In this document: positions 1 to 6,547 of the stretch, piece after piece
Position numbering within the stretch: the stretch's first letter is position 1
Layout of the letters: each line of letters starts with the position of its first letter
Assembly (NCBI GenBank): GCA_050260415.1
Contig: JBLNCE010000010.1
Coordinates: 1 to 7,125 of the forward strand
Reading direction: 5' to 3'
DNA: 7,125 nt
DNA from: JBLNCE01 sp050260415
GTDB taxonomy: Bacteria > Bacillota > UBA4882 > JAAYXC01
Notes under the pieces: generated by a model
Database searches by the model: none
What the model saw: only the letters and a program-made list of their open reading frames with translations
Told to the model about the DNA's origin: nothing
Program-made: the position numbers and the translations under genes

Positions 1-200
1 AACATGGCCCCGGAGCCGCGGGCTGAAGGGCGACTGCGCCTGGTAGGCCGCGCCGGTCGCGCCCGTTATCGCGCTCTGGGTATTGATTGGCGCTGTCCAT
101 GCGTATCCGAGAAGGCCCTGGCCGCGAGGTCCGGGTGAAGCTGGGTGGTACCACGAAGGCTTGTAAAGTCTCTCGTCCCTATGGGATGAGGGGCTTTTTT
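1..200 (+). ncRNA. T-box tRNA-sensing leader (3' part, 5' end outside window)
   Basis: A T-box leader senses whether a particular tRNA is aminoacylated: uncharged tRNA stabilises an antiterminator and lets transcription continue. The diagnostic T-box core lies at about 137-155 (AAGCTGGGTGGTACCACG) and is followed directly by an intrinsic terminator. Upstream, the 3' strand of Stem I (GGAGCCGCGGGC near 12-23), the GGTAGG element near 41-46 and a CCCGTTA hairpin near 62-68 follow the usual order in GC-rich T-boxes. The 5' strand of Stem I is beyond the left edge. Specifier: by the usual six-base spacing to the GAGC of Stem I it would be ATG (4-6, Met). One codon earlier is AAC (1-3, Asn), which would fit the nearby asn genes. 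The UGGU bulge suggests a tRNA with A73; that fits Met better than Asn, which normally has G73. No plus-strand gene follows. Confidence 0.85.
169..200 (+). terminator. Intrinsic terminator of the T-box leader
   Basis: A stem of about ten pairs is formed by CTCTCGTCCC (170-179) and GGGATGAGGGG (183-193) around a short TAT loop, with two wobble pairs. It is followed by six T residues (195-200). This is the mutually exclusive alternative to the T-box antiterminator, so it is the regulated exit point of the leader. Confidence 0.88.
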
Positions 201-325
201 ATTTTGGAAATCCGTTGACCCAGGGAACCTCAAGCGGATGGCGGTCTACCGCTCGCACGGTTCGGTTTAGCTGTTGCAACTCGATGCATGGGTCGCATAG
301 AAGGTCTTACGGAAAGTAGATTGAC

Positions 326-351
326 CCAGGAGGCGCTACTCGCCCTCCTGG
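326..351. repeat. Inverted repeat, 8-bp stem
   Basis: CCAGGAGG (326-333) and CCTCCTGG (344-351) are exact reverse complements around a ten-base spacer. No T tract follows, so a simple terminator role is not indicated. Confidence 0.6.
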
Positions 352-361
352 ACCTCCAGAG

Positions 362-389
362 CCAAAGGGTGTGGTCGCACACCCTTTGG
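362..389. repeat. Perfect 12-bp hairpin with GTCG loop
   Basis: CCAAAGGGTGTG (362-373) pairs without mismatch with CACACCCTTTGG (378-389) across a four-base GTCG loop. It has no poly-T tail on either strand, so it looks more like a palindromic intergenic element or a structured RNA piece than a classical terminator. Confidence 0.8.
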
Positions 390-398
390 AATCCCGCC

Positions 399-432
399 CT
401 TCGACAGGCTCAGGGGGCTGAGTTTATCGAAG
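399..432. repeat. CTTCGACAGGCTCAG-type palindromic repeat
   Basis: CTTCGACAGGCTCAG (399-413) folds against CTGAGTTTATCGAAG (418-432) over a GGGG loop, with twelve Watson-Crick pairs, two wobble pairs and one mismatch. I recognise the CTTCGACAGGCTCAG word as a common dispersed intergenic palindrome in environmental bacterial genomes, which makes this a REP-like repeat. That recognition is from memory; the pairing is seen directly. Confidence 0.7.
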
Positions 433-558
433 CCCGACCGGAACCAAGGTTCCTGGACCTCCTTATGCTTGGGATTATGGGACGTCACCATCCTTGGCTC
501 CTCGACGTTAGTGAGGTTCCGCGCCTTCCGGGCGCTCCAGGCCTCCGATGGTCCACGA

Positions 559-646
559 TGCCGACGGCGGTGATCGCATCCGGACGATCAACGCCGCGTG
601 CGCGGCATCCTGCCGCGCTGGGGATTAAAACCCCCGGCCGTCGGCA
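559..646. repeat. Nested inverted repeat
   Basis: TGCCGACGGC (559-568) is the exact reverse complement of GCCGTCGGCA (637-646). Inside lies a second hairpin, GCGCGGCA (600-607) with TGCCGCGC (611-618) over a three-base loop, and a short GGGG/CCCC stem at 620-634. The arrangement is a closed multi-branched fold. Confidence 0.55.
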
Positions 647-727
647 CAGCGATGAACCACCGCTGTTTAACCATCCGTATAATCAAGGTTGGCGTTAATT
701 CGCAGGGATGCGCTGCCCATCTCAGGC

Positions 728-806
728 CCACGATGGGCTCAAAGCCTGCGACGACCATGGCCTGCTCTGAGCCATCCTAGCTTTCGCAGGCTTTCCGCCA
801 TCGTGG
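728..806. repeat. Long two-part hairpin
   Basis: CCACGATGG (728-736) pairs with CCATCGTGG (798-806), and AAAGCCTGCGA (741-751) pairs with TCGCAGGCTTT (784-794). The two stems are separated by small internal loops (four and three bases). The apex holds a further short stem, ATGGC (757-761) with GCCAT (771-775). In total about 25 pairs form in 79 bases, which could be a folded RNA or a miniature palindromic element. Confidence 0.7.
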
Positions 807-824
807 CGTAGAGATGGATGGCAG

Positions 825-856
825 CGGCCCCCTCTCTAAGCTTAGAGAGGGGGCCG
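825..856. repeat. Perfect 32-base palindrome
   Basis: The 16 bases 825-840 are exactly complementary to 841-856 with no spacer. The centre is AAGCTT, flanked by CTCTCT/AGAGAG and CGGCCCC/GGGGCCG. The GAGAGGGGGCCGGGGGGTGAG word to its right resembles a common intergenic repeat. There is no T tract, so this is not an obvious terminator for asnS. Confidence 0.8.
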
Positions 857-901
857 GGGGGTGAGTTAAAAGCGCAAACAAAGGCGTTTTCGCAACCTGA
901 T

Positions 902-961
902 CTAAGGGAGAGCCTCGAATACAGGTTTGGCCATCATGGTACACGTCGCGGTAAAGAACAT
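902..961 (-). CDS. Possible 19-residue peptide after asnS
   Basis: An ATG at 961 opens a 19-codon frame (MFFTATCTMMAKPVFEALP) ending in TAG. It is preceded by AAAGGAGG (969-976) at seven bases, which is about as good as a Shine-Dalgarno sequence gets. It lies 54 bases past the asnS stop on the same strand, so it could be translated from asnS readthrough. I do not recognise the peptide. The opposite strand carries another 19-codon frame (936-995) without a comparable binding site. A chance ORF remains quite possible. Confidence 0.3.
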   Translation of the reverse strand: MFFTATCTMMAKPVFEALP

Positions 962-1015
962 GCGTACGCCTCCTTTGGCCTTTGCCCGGGAATGAATTCC
1001 TGGCGAAGATTATAC

Positions 1016-2407
<1,392 letters not shown>

Positions 2408-2437
2408 AATTGCGCCCCCTTGCCATATACTCACGGT

Positions 2438-3457
2438 CTATAGGAGTGGCACCGCGGCCTTTTCACAGGCGGCCAAGGTAGCCTCCGGCCAGACCGAGGC
2501 CTGGACCTCGCCGATGTGAGCCTTGTCCAGAAAGAACATGCAGATCCGGGACTGTCCGATCCCGCCGCCCGCCGTCTGCGGGAGCTTGCCCGCCAGCAGA
2601 TCCCGGTGGAACGGCAGTTCCCGTCGATCCTCGGCGCATACATGGGCGAGCTGGCGGTCGAGCGTCTCCGGGTCCACCCGGATGCCCATCGATGAGACTT
2701 CAAAAGCCTTCGCCAACAATGGATACCAGAAGATAATATCCCCATTCAGCGTCCAATCATCGTAATCCGGCGCCCGGCCGTCATGGGGTTTGCCTTCGCG
2801 CAGCGGGCCGCCGATCTGGGCCAGGAAGACGGCGCCGTGTTCGCGGGCGATCTCGTCCTCGCGCTCTTTCGGGGAGAGCTGCGGATACATGTCCGCCAGT
2901 TCCTGCGCGGTGATGAAGAATATCTCCGGCGGCAGTTTGCGCGATAGGGCCGGATAGAGGCCGCAGATGTATTCCTCGGCCGCCAAGAAAACACCGTAGA
3001 TGCGCCGGACGATCTCCCGTAGCGTCTCCATGTTACGCGCCTCGGGGGGGATGATGACCTCCCAGTCCCATTGGTCCACATAGAGCGAATGCAGGTTGTC
3101 CAGGATCTCGTCCCGGCGGATCGCGTTCATGTCTGTATAGAGCCCCTCGCCAGTCCGGAAACCGTAACGCCGCAGGGCCAGCCGCTTCCACTTGGCCAGG
3201 GATTGAACGACCTCGCAGGGCGCCTCGGCGAGATCCTTGACGCCGAAGGCGACCGGCCGTTCAATCCCATTGAGGTTGTCGTTGAGCCCGGTTTCCGGGC
3301 GGACGAAAAGCGGCGCCGAGACACGCGTCAAGTTGAGGGCGGCGGCCAGGCGTACTTCAAAGAAATCCTTCAGCTGCTTGATGGCGATCTCCGTCTCGCG
3401 GAGGTTCAGCTTGGGCTGGTAGTCCAAGGGCAGCGCACGTTCGGTACCGACGGGCAT
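2438..3457 (-). CDS. asnA: Aspartate-ammonia ligase (asparagine synthetase A)
   Basis: AsnA makes asparagine from aspartate, ammonia and ATP, releasing AMP and PPi; it is structurally related to class II aspartyl/asparaginyl-tRNA synthetases. The 339-residue product matches the family along its length (E. coli AsnA is 330). Visible blocks are NDNLNGIERPV (59-69), VVQSLAKWKR (83-92), GEGLYTDMNAIRRDE (103-117), YVDQWDWE (126-133), RAPDYDDW (228-235), LNGDI (237-241), SSMGIRVD (255-262) and QTAGGGIGQSR (294-304). An ATG exists at 3475, but the start at 3457 is chosen because GGAGAGGAG (3466-3474) is placed seven bases before it and the upstream codons overlap that site. It is the first gene of the asnA-asnS unit and has its own promoter. 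Confidence 0.97.
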   Translation of the reverse strand: MPVGTERALPLDYQPKLNLRETEIAIKQLKDFFEVRLAAALNLTRVSAPLFVRPETGLNDNLNGIERPVAFGVKDLAEAPCEVVQSLAKWKRLALRRYGFRTGEGLYTDMNAIRRDEILDNLHSLYVDQWDWEVIIPPEARNMETLREIVRRIYGVFLAAEEYICGLYPALSRKLPPEIFFITAQELADMYPQLSPKEREDEIAREHGAVFLAQIGGPLREGKPHDGRAPDYDDWTLNGDIIFWYPLLAKAFEVSSMGIRVDPETLDRQLAHVCAEDRRELPFHRDLLAGKLPQTAGGGIGQSRICMFFLDKAHIGEVQASVWPEATLAACEKAAVPLL

Positions 3458-3497
3458 GGGTGGACTCCTCTCCATATCCGAATGAACCGGGAGCGTC

Positions 3498-3533
3498 CAA
3501 AGTCATAGAGTCAAAAGCCGGAAAGTCAAAAGG
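3498..3533 (-). repeat. Short direct repeats in the asnA leader
   Basis: Read on the plus strand, AGTCAAAAG occurs at 3509-3517 and again at 3524-3532, and AGTCA also at 3501-3505. In the asnA transcript this reads as a run of CTTTTGACT units between promoter and ribosome binding site. Similar GACTTT-rich runs occur between genes in environmental bacteria, so this is probably a low-complexity repeat rather than an operator. Confidence 0.5.
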
Positions 3534-3559
3534 GGATGGAAACAAGCTTCCAAGATTGG

Positions 3560-3588
3560 ATTGTACCATCTTTTGGCCGCGCGTGCAA
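3560..3588 (-). promoter_or_regulatory. Sigma70-type promoter of asnA-asnS
   Basis: On the minus strand TTGCAC (3583-3588) and TACAAT (3560-3565) are separated by exactly 17 bases. The -10 matches consensus at five of six positions and the -35 keeps TTG. Transcription would start near 3553, giving a leader of about 95 bases before the asnA ATG. That leader contains no T-box core or obvious riboswitch. Confidence 0.6.
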
Positions 3589-3621
3589 AGCGTAGCGCCC
3601 AGAACGCCCTTCCGGCGCGCA

Positions 3622-4146
3622 TCACCCCAGCTCAGCCCCCATCTCCTCGTCTACGTGCCTGATCTGGGCGATGACCGCCTGGGCTTTACGGAACAGCGGC
3701 GCGAGCGGGAGCCGGCCGTTTCGAAGATCGTCTTCCGCGGCTTCCGCGGTAAAGACGCCGGTATGAGTCAGGCAGTAGAACCTGACGCTTCCCCTGCCCG
3801 GCAGGGGAAAGCTCTCCGCCGGTTCACACCGTTCTAGAAATCGCGGCGCCAGGGCGATGAGCTCGTCGGCGGCGATCCGCGGGCCGTCATGCTGCTCGGC
3901 GCTGATGATCCCGCCGCCGTCGCTGTAGTACAGGCTCGCCGTACCGCCCGTGAGCGCCACGAGGGTGGTGACGGTTTCCGGATGCCCGGTCTCCATGAGG
4001 ACGCCCCAGACCGGGGGCGATGTTTCCGGCGACAAGCCGAGTTTGACGGGGTCCAGAGTCAGGATCTGCTGGCGGAGGTCGCGGTAGATGCTGGCGATTT
4101 CATACGTCGGGAGCTGGGGCACGCTATTACCGATGGGCATTTCCAT
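3622..4146 (-). CDS. Hypothetical soluble protein, 174 residues
   Basis: I cannot assign a function. The product has no signal peptide and no membrane segment, so it is probably cytoplasmic. The most protein-like core is at 47-82, with WGVLMETGHPE, TLVALTGGTASLYYSDGGGI and an AEQH motif. A helical C-terminal part (about 148-170, LAPLFRKAQAVIAQIRHVDEE) follows. The glycine-rich SDGGG turn next to a strand resembles profilin/roadblock-like folds only loosely. The frame is open to 4242, but 4146 is preferred because AAGGAAGGAG sits seven bases upstream and the extra residues look untranslated. It ends 34 bases before the asnA -35 element and is likely a separate unit. Confidence 0.8.
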   Translation of the reverse strand: MEMPIGNSVPQLPTYEIASIYRDLRQQILTLDPVKLGLSPETSPPVWGVLMETGHPETVTTLVALTGGTASLYYSDGGGIISAEQHDGPRIAADELIALAPRFLERCEPAESFPLPGRGSVRFYCLTHTGVFTAEAAEDDLRNGRLPLAPLFRKAQAVIAQIRHVDEEMGAELG

Positions 4147-4356
4147 AAGAGAACTCCTTCCTTGGCCGGGCACCGCTGAAGCTGGCGATTGCGGCCGCGC
4201 GATACGGCCGTTCGATCGATTCTCCGGACACCGCTTGGTCACCTTCTACTTTCCGAAGGCGATTGCGGACTGGCAACCTTCGCTATGAGACCGAACTCCA
4301 GCTTGGGTCGTCGGTGGGAAGCAAACGCCCGTGATCCTGCTCTGATATACTTCGTC

Positions 4357-4743
4357 CTACCACACCACTCTAGCCTCTTTATACTGAGAGATCAAAACGT
4401 CGCAGGTCACGATCGCCATGCCGTGATGCAAGGCGGTCGCGATGATGAAACGATCGCATGGATCGCTATGCAAGGGAGGCAGGTTGACCGCCAGGCTTGC
4501 GATAGCGCCGTCGATAGGTACTTCCGTAAGGCCGTGGTGTTGGAGGGCCGATTCATACCAGATTGCAGGCCCCATTGGCAGTTCAAGCTTCCCTTTTCGC
4601 GCCTTGATCGCAAGCTCGAACGCGGAGATCGAGGAGACGAATAGCCGGTCGGCGTTCTCACCAATGGCGGTCTTGGCGGCGGCGGAGAGCCTGTCTTGAT
4701 CAGCCGCCAACCAGAGCAAAGAACAGGTGTCCAGCAGGATCAC
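4357..4743 (-). CDS. PIN-domain toxin of a type II toxin-antitoxin pair (VapC-like)
   Basis: PIN-domain toxins are Mg-dependent RNases that cut RNA and stop translation unless bound by their antitoxin. The 128-residue product is of normal length and shows the acidic active-site set: D5 (ILLDTCSLLWL), E43 (ISAFELAIKARKGKLEL), D94 and D97 (HSDPCDRFIIATAL) and D115 (VTCD). The KARKGKLELP and DPCDRFIIATA signatures match the COG3744-type PIN toxins found with Phd/YefM antitoxins. GTG 4743 is chosen because it overlaps the antitoxin TGA as GTGA, typical of translational coupling, and begins the protein at the first PIN strand. An ATG at 4770 would add nine unlikely residues. No catalytic residue is missing, so it should be active. 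Confidence 0.88.
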   Translation of the reverse strand: MILLDTCSLLWLAADQDRLSAAAKTAIGENADRLFVSSISAFELAIKARKGKLELPMGPAIWYESALQHHGLTEVPIDGAIASLAVNLPPLHSDPCDRFIIATALHHGMAIVTCDVLISQYKEARVVW

Positions 4744-4985
4744 GACGGACACCTCGCCTCGCTGGGCCATTCTTCCTCAGCCAGGGGGAGGAAGGGGTCC
4801 TCATGAAAGATGACCTTGCTGAGCTTGGGATCCCGCTGGAACGGGTCGGCAGGCTTTCGCCAAGGTATCAACTTCGCCACGGGCTTACCGTTACGGCAGA
4901 TTACCACCGTCTCCCGTTCGGTCTCGATCTTGGCCAGCAGTTCCGATAGCCTTGTCTTGGCCTCGTGGGTGTTGATGGTGATCAG
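4740..4985 (-). CDS. Phd/YefM-like antitoxin with no canonical start codon
   Basis: This antitoxin would bind and neutralise the PIN toxin with its C-terminal tail and bind the operator with its N-terminal Phd/YefM fold. The sequence (LITINTHEAKTRLSELLAKI, then VVICRNGKPVAKLIPW) is clearly of this family: the INTHEAKTRLSELL helix and the RNGKPVAKL strand are both present. The acidic tail at about 61-79 fits toxin binding. From the in-frame TAG upstream to this point there is no ATG, GTG or TTG. The coordinate given assumes CTG at 4985, nine bases after GGGAG (4995-4999). An ATT at 5006 is another option. Relatives usually begin M-K-L-I-T; here the expected ATG position reads TGG, so a start-codon mutation or sequencing error is also possible. 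Confidence 0.75.
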   Translation of the reverse strand: MITINTHEAKTRLSELLAKIETERETVVICRNGKPVAKLIPWRKPADPFQRDPKLSKVIFHEDPFLPLAEEEWPSEARCPS

Positions 4986-5005
4986 CTTCCAGCACTCCCT
5001 GTGAA

Positions 5006-5028
5006 TAAACTAAGTTTAGGTTAGTTTA
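5006..5028. promoter_or_regulatory. Candidate operator of the toxin-antitoxin module
   Basis: TAAACTAA (5006-5013) and TTAGTTTA (5021-5028) form an exact 8-bp inverted repeat with a seven-base spacer. It is in an unusually AT-rich patch between the -10 element and the antitoxin start, overlapping the expected transcription start. That is where Phd/YefM antitoxins normally bind to repress their own operon. Confidence 0.6.
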
Positions 5029-5058
5029 AGTATATCCCTTTGCGGGGTTCTTCGTCAA
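5029..5058 (-). promoter_or_regulatory. Promoter of the toxin-antitoxin operon
   Basis: On the minus strand TTGACG (5053-5058) and TATACT (5029-5034) are spaced by 18 bases; each matches sigma70 consensus at five of six positions. The start would be near 5022, inside the inverted repeat, giving a leader of roughly 37 bases. Confidence 0.68.
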
Positions 5059-5105
5059 CGGGAGTGGGCTTGTCTGCTGGATTGCTATGAGTAATTACTC
5101 CTCCT

Positions 5106-5117
5106 CGCTTCGAAGCG
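5106..5117. repeat. 12-base palindrome
   Basis: CGCTTCGAAGCG is a perfect palindrome in the gap between the broken membrane gene and the toxin-antitoxin promoter. No role can be assigned. Confidence 0.4.
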
Positions 5118-5143
5118 GCGTGAAAGCACGGCTCGATGATGTA

Positions 5144-5191
5144 CCCTCTCCCCTTTATTTTCCCTCCCCCTTCCGCACTCGCGGGAGAGGG
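5144..5191. repeat. Inverted repeat CCCTCTCCC/GGGAGAGGG
   Basis: CCCTCTCCC (5144-5152) and GGGAGAGGG (5183-5191) are exact reverse complements around a pyrimidine-rich 30-base spacer that itself repeats CCCTCCCCC. It starts four bases after the repaired stop of the broken membrane gene. It resembles the common CCCTCTCCC...GGGAGAGGG intergenic repeats; without a T tract it is not a standard terminator. Confidence 0.6.
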
Positions 5192-5194
5192 CCT

Positions 5195-5642
5195 TCATCG
5201 ATTCCGCCATAAGAGGTTTTGAATCATCCAGAGCATCAACGCGATCGCGCACCCCGCGGACGCCAGCAGCGCCGCGCCGGCCTGGATCAGCCGGCCGCGG
5301 GCGGCGGGCAGCGCCGTTTTGAAGGACGTGGGTGTCCCGTACCACCGCCATCCCTGGCGGCGGAAAGCGTTCGGTGGTTACGATACGGCCCCCCAGGCGC
5401 CAGAAGTAGGCGGAAAAGCCGAGGATAGGCCCGGCGATGAATACCGCCAGGCTCCCAAAGGTCATCCTGAGGCGGGAGGCCGCCTGACCCGGATCCTTGG
5501 TGAGCCAATCCCCAAGGGCTGCACGATACTCATCGAGGAGGATCAGGAGGATCAGCCCGGCCGTGGCGGTGATAGCCACTAGTAATACAGCCCGTCGCCG
5601 GGCTCCGGGGTTCGCTCGTCATATTTCCCGCAATTTGCTCAT
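5195..5642 (-). pseudogene. Broken gene for a small three-helix membrane protein
   Basis: The frame opens with ATG 5642 (MSKLREI) behind GGGGAAGG, hits TGA at 5619-5621 as codon 8, and then continues open as RANPGARRRAVLLVAITATA. Near 5296-5310, in a GC-rich run, the frame must move by one base: without the shift the tail is arginine-rich nonsense, with it one reads RLIQAGAALLASAGCAIALM and ends RNR at 5195. The repaired product is about 148 residues. It has three hydrophobic segments (about 18-36, 66-85 and 118-138) and a conserved-looking PPPGMAVVRDT loop. Function is unknown. A shorter product from GTG 5579 is possible. It starts 42 bases after the stop of the secreted-protein gene and was probably co-transcribed with it. 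Sequencing error could explain one or both lesions. Confidence 0.7.
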
Positions 5643-5684
5643 TCGCGGCCTTCCCCAGCCAGGCCTTTTTCGTAGCGCATCATC

Positions 5685-6437
5685 CTATCTGCCCCCGCTC
5701 TGAACCTTCGCCAACTCCCAGGTCTGCTGGTTCCCGCCCATTTTCTTGCCCGTGTATTTGACCAGGACATGCGAACCTTCCCTGGCGTACCAGTACTGGG
5801 CCTTCGGCACCATCAGCGAAGCCATGCCCGTGGCGCCGGACTCGATGCGGTAGCATTCAAATTCCCCGGCCGGGACGCGGACCTTCTCGAGGCCCTTGTT
5901 TTCCGCGTAGTACTGGGTGATGCCCGGCTGGTAGTAGAAGACGTTGAAGGAGACGCGTTTGACGCCCCCAAAGGGAAAGCCCCGCAATACGTGCACGGCG
6001 GCGAGGTAGGTGTCGTTGGGGGCCTTCAGGATCTTATCTTTGCCGGACGCATTGAACTCGACCTTGTCCCCCTTAAACGCGGCCGTGAACTCTTCGCGTC
6101 CGCTCTTGCCGTCCCCGGCGGTCTTGAGGTAGTGTACGCGCAGGGGTTTGAGATCCGGACAGGTCAACCGTATTTCCTGTGTGATCCGCTCGCCGTCCTC
6201 GCCGGTGGACGAGACCAGGATCTCGTAACTGGGGCGGTCTCCGGAGGCGGTGCGTTTGAAGGAATACGTGTCATAGACGTGAGTATCGCCGCTCCCGAAA
6301 CTGATCCGGTACAGGAGTTGCTCGTCGCCGATCCCGTCGTTGAAGAACAAAGAACCGCCCGCCGCCGCGGTCCCGCCGGCCGGAACCGCCAGGAACAATG
6401 CCAACAGAAGACTGATTCGCAGCACCGTCTTGCCCAT
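5685..6437 (-). CDS. Secreted DUF3108-like protein
   Basis: The 250-residue product begins with a clear Sec signal peptide: MGKTVLR, a hydrophobic core (ISLLLALFLAVPA) and a probable cleavage near TAAAGG (23-28). The mature part is rich in beta strands, as expected for a periplasmic protein. The C-terminal half contains VRVPAGEFECYRIES (187-200) and a QYWYAREGSHVLVKY segment (214-228), which resemble the VPAGxFxCxRVE and late strand pattern of DUF3108 proteins; I hold this family link moderately. No catalytic motif is visible; there are only two cysteines in the mature chain (93 and 195). An ATG at 6458 and an upstream frame to 6650 are rejected because AAGGAGGAATTTGGC leads directly to ATG 6437. 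The gene lies 110 bases after the radical SAM gene, with no strong promoter or terminator between. Confidence 0.85.
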   Translation of the reverse strand: MGKTVLRISLLLALFLAVPAGGTAAAGGSLFFNDGIGDEQLLYRISFGSGDTHVYDTYSFKRTASGDRPSYEILVSSTGEDGERITQEIRLTCPDLKPLRVHYLKTAGDGKSGREEFTAAFKGDKVEFNASGKDKILKAPNDTYLAAVHVLRGFPFGGVKRVSFNVFYYQPGITQYYAENKGLEKVRVPAGEFECYRIESGATGMASLMVPKAQYWYAREGSHVLVKYTGKKMGGNQQTWELAKVQSGGR

Positions 6438-6547
6438 GCCAAATTCCTCCTTGTCCATGCGCGACACGCGGCGCGAGAAGGCCGTCACGCGCGACGGAAC
6501 ATCTATCGTAATTATCGGTCGGAGGGCGTACGGCTGTAGCGCGTTTT

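Larger units (their letters stand above)
201..1015. other. Non-coding stretch rich in inverted repeats
   Basis: About 815 bases between the T-box terminator and the end of asnS carry no convincing large gene on either strand. The longest plus-strand frame (288-698) runs through hairpins and a palindromic repeat, lacks a good ribosome binding site and gives a composition unlike a real protein. What the stretch does hold is a series of inverted repeats (listed separately at 326-351, 362-389, 399-432, 559-646, 728-806 and 825-856) and two tiny overlapping frames near 902-995. Any readthrough past the T-box terminator would transcribe these hairpins. Confidence 0.7.

Noticed and set aside
288..698. 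Plus-strand ORF of 136 codons after the T-box
   Set aside because: It runs through several hairpins and the CTTCGACAGGCTCAG repeat, lacks a good ribosome binding site, and its sequence resembles no known gene expected behind a T-box.
825..856. Terminator for asnS
   Set aside because: No T tract follows on either strand and it lies about 160 bases beyond the stop codon.
320..860. CRISPR array
   Set aside because: The repeats are inverted and unlike each other; there are no regularly spaced direct repeats.
5619..5621. Programmed TGA readthrough or reassigned TGA in the membrane gene
   Set aside because: TGA ends other genes here (antitoxin, the 174-residue protein), and the same gene also carries a frameshift, so decay or sequence error is simpler.
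5639..5683. Fourteen-codon frame MMRYEKGLAGEGRE overlapping the broken gene's ATG by ATGA
   Set aside because: The overlap is suggestive of coupling, but the frame is very short, its ribosome binding site is poorly placed, and nothing supports translation.
5769..6539. Plus-strand ORF of 256 codons
   Set aside because: It is the complement of the signal-peptide-bearing DUF3108-like gene, which has a strong ribosome binding site and a coherent protein.
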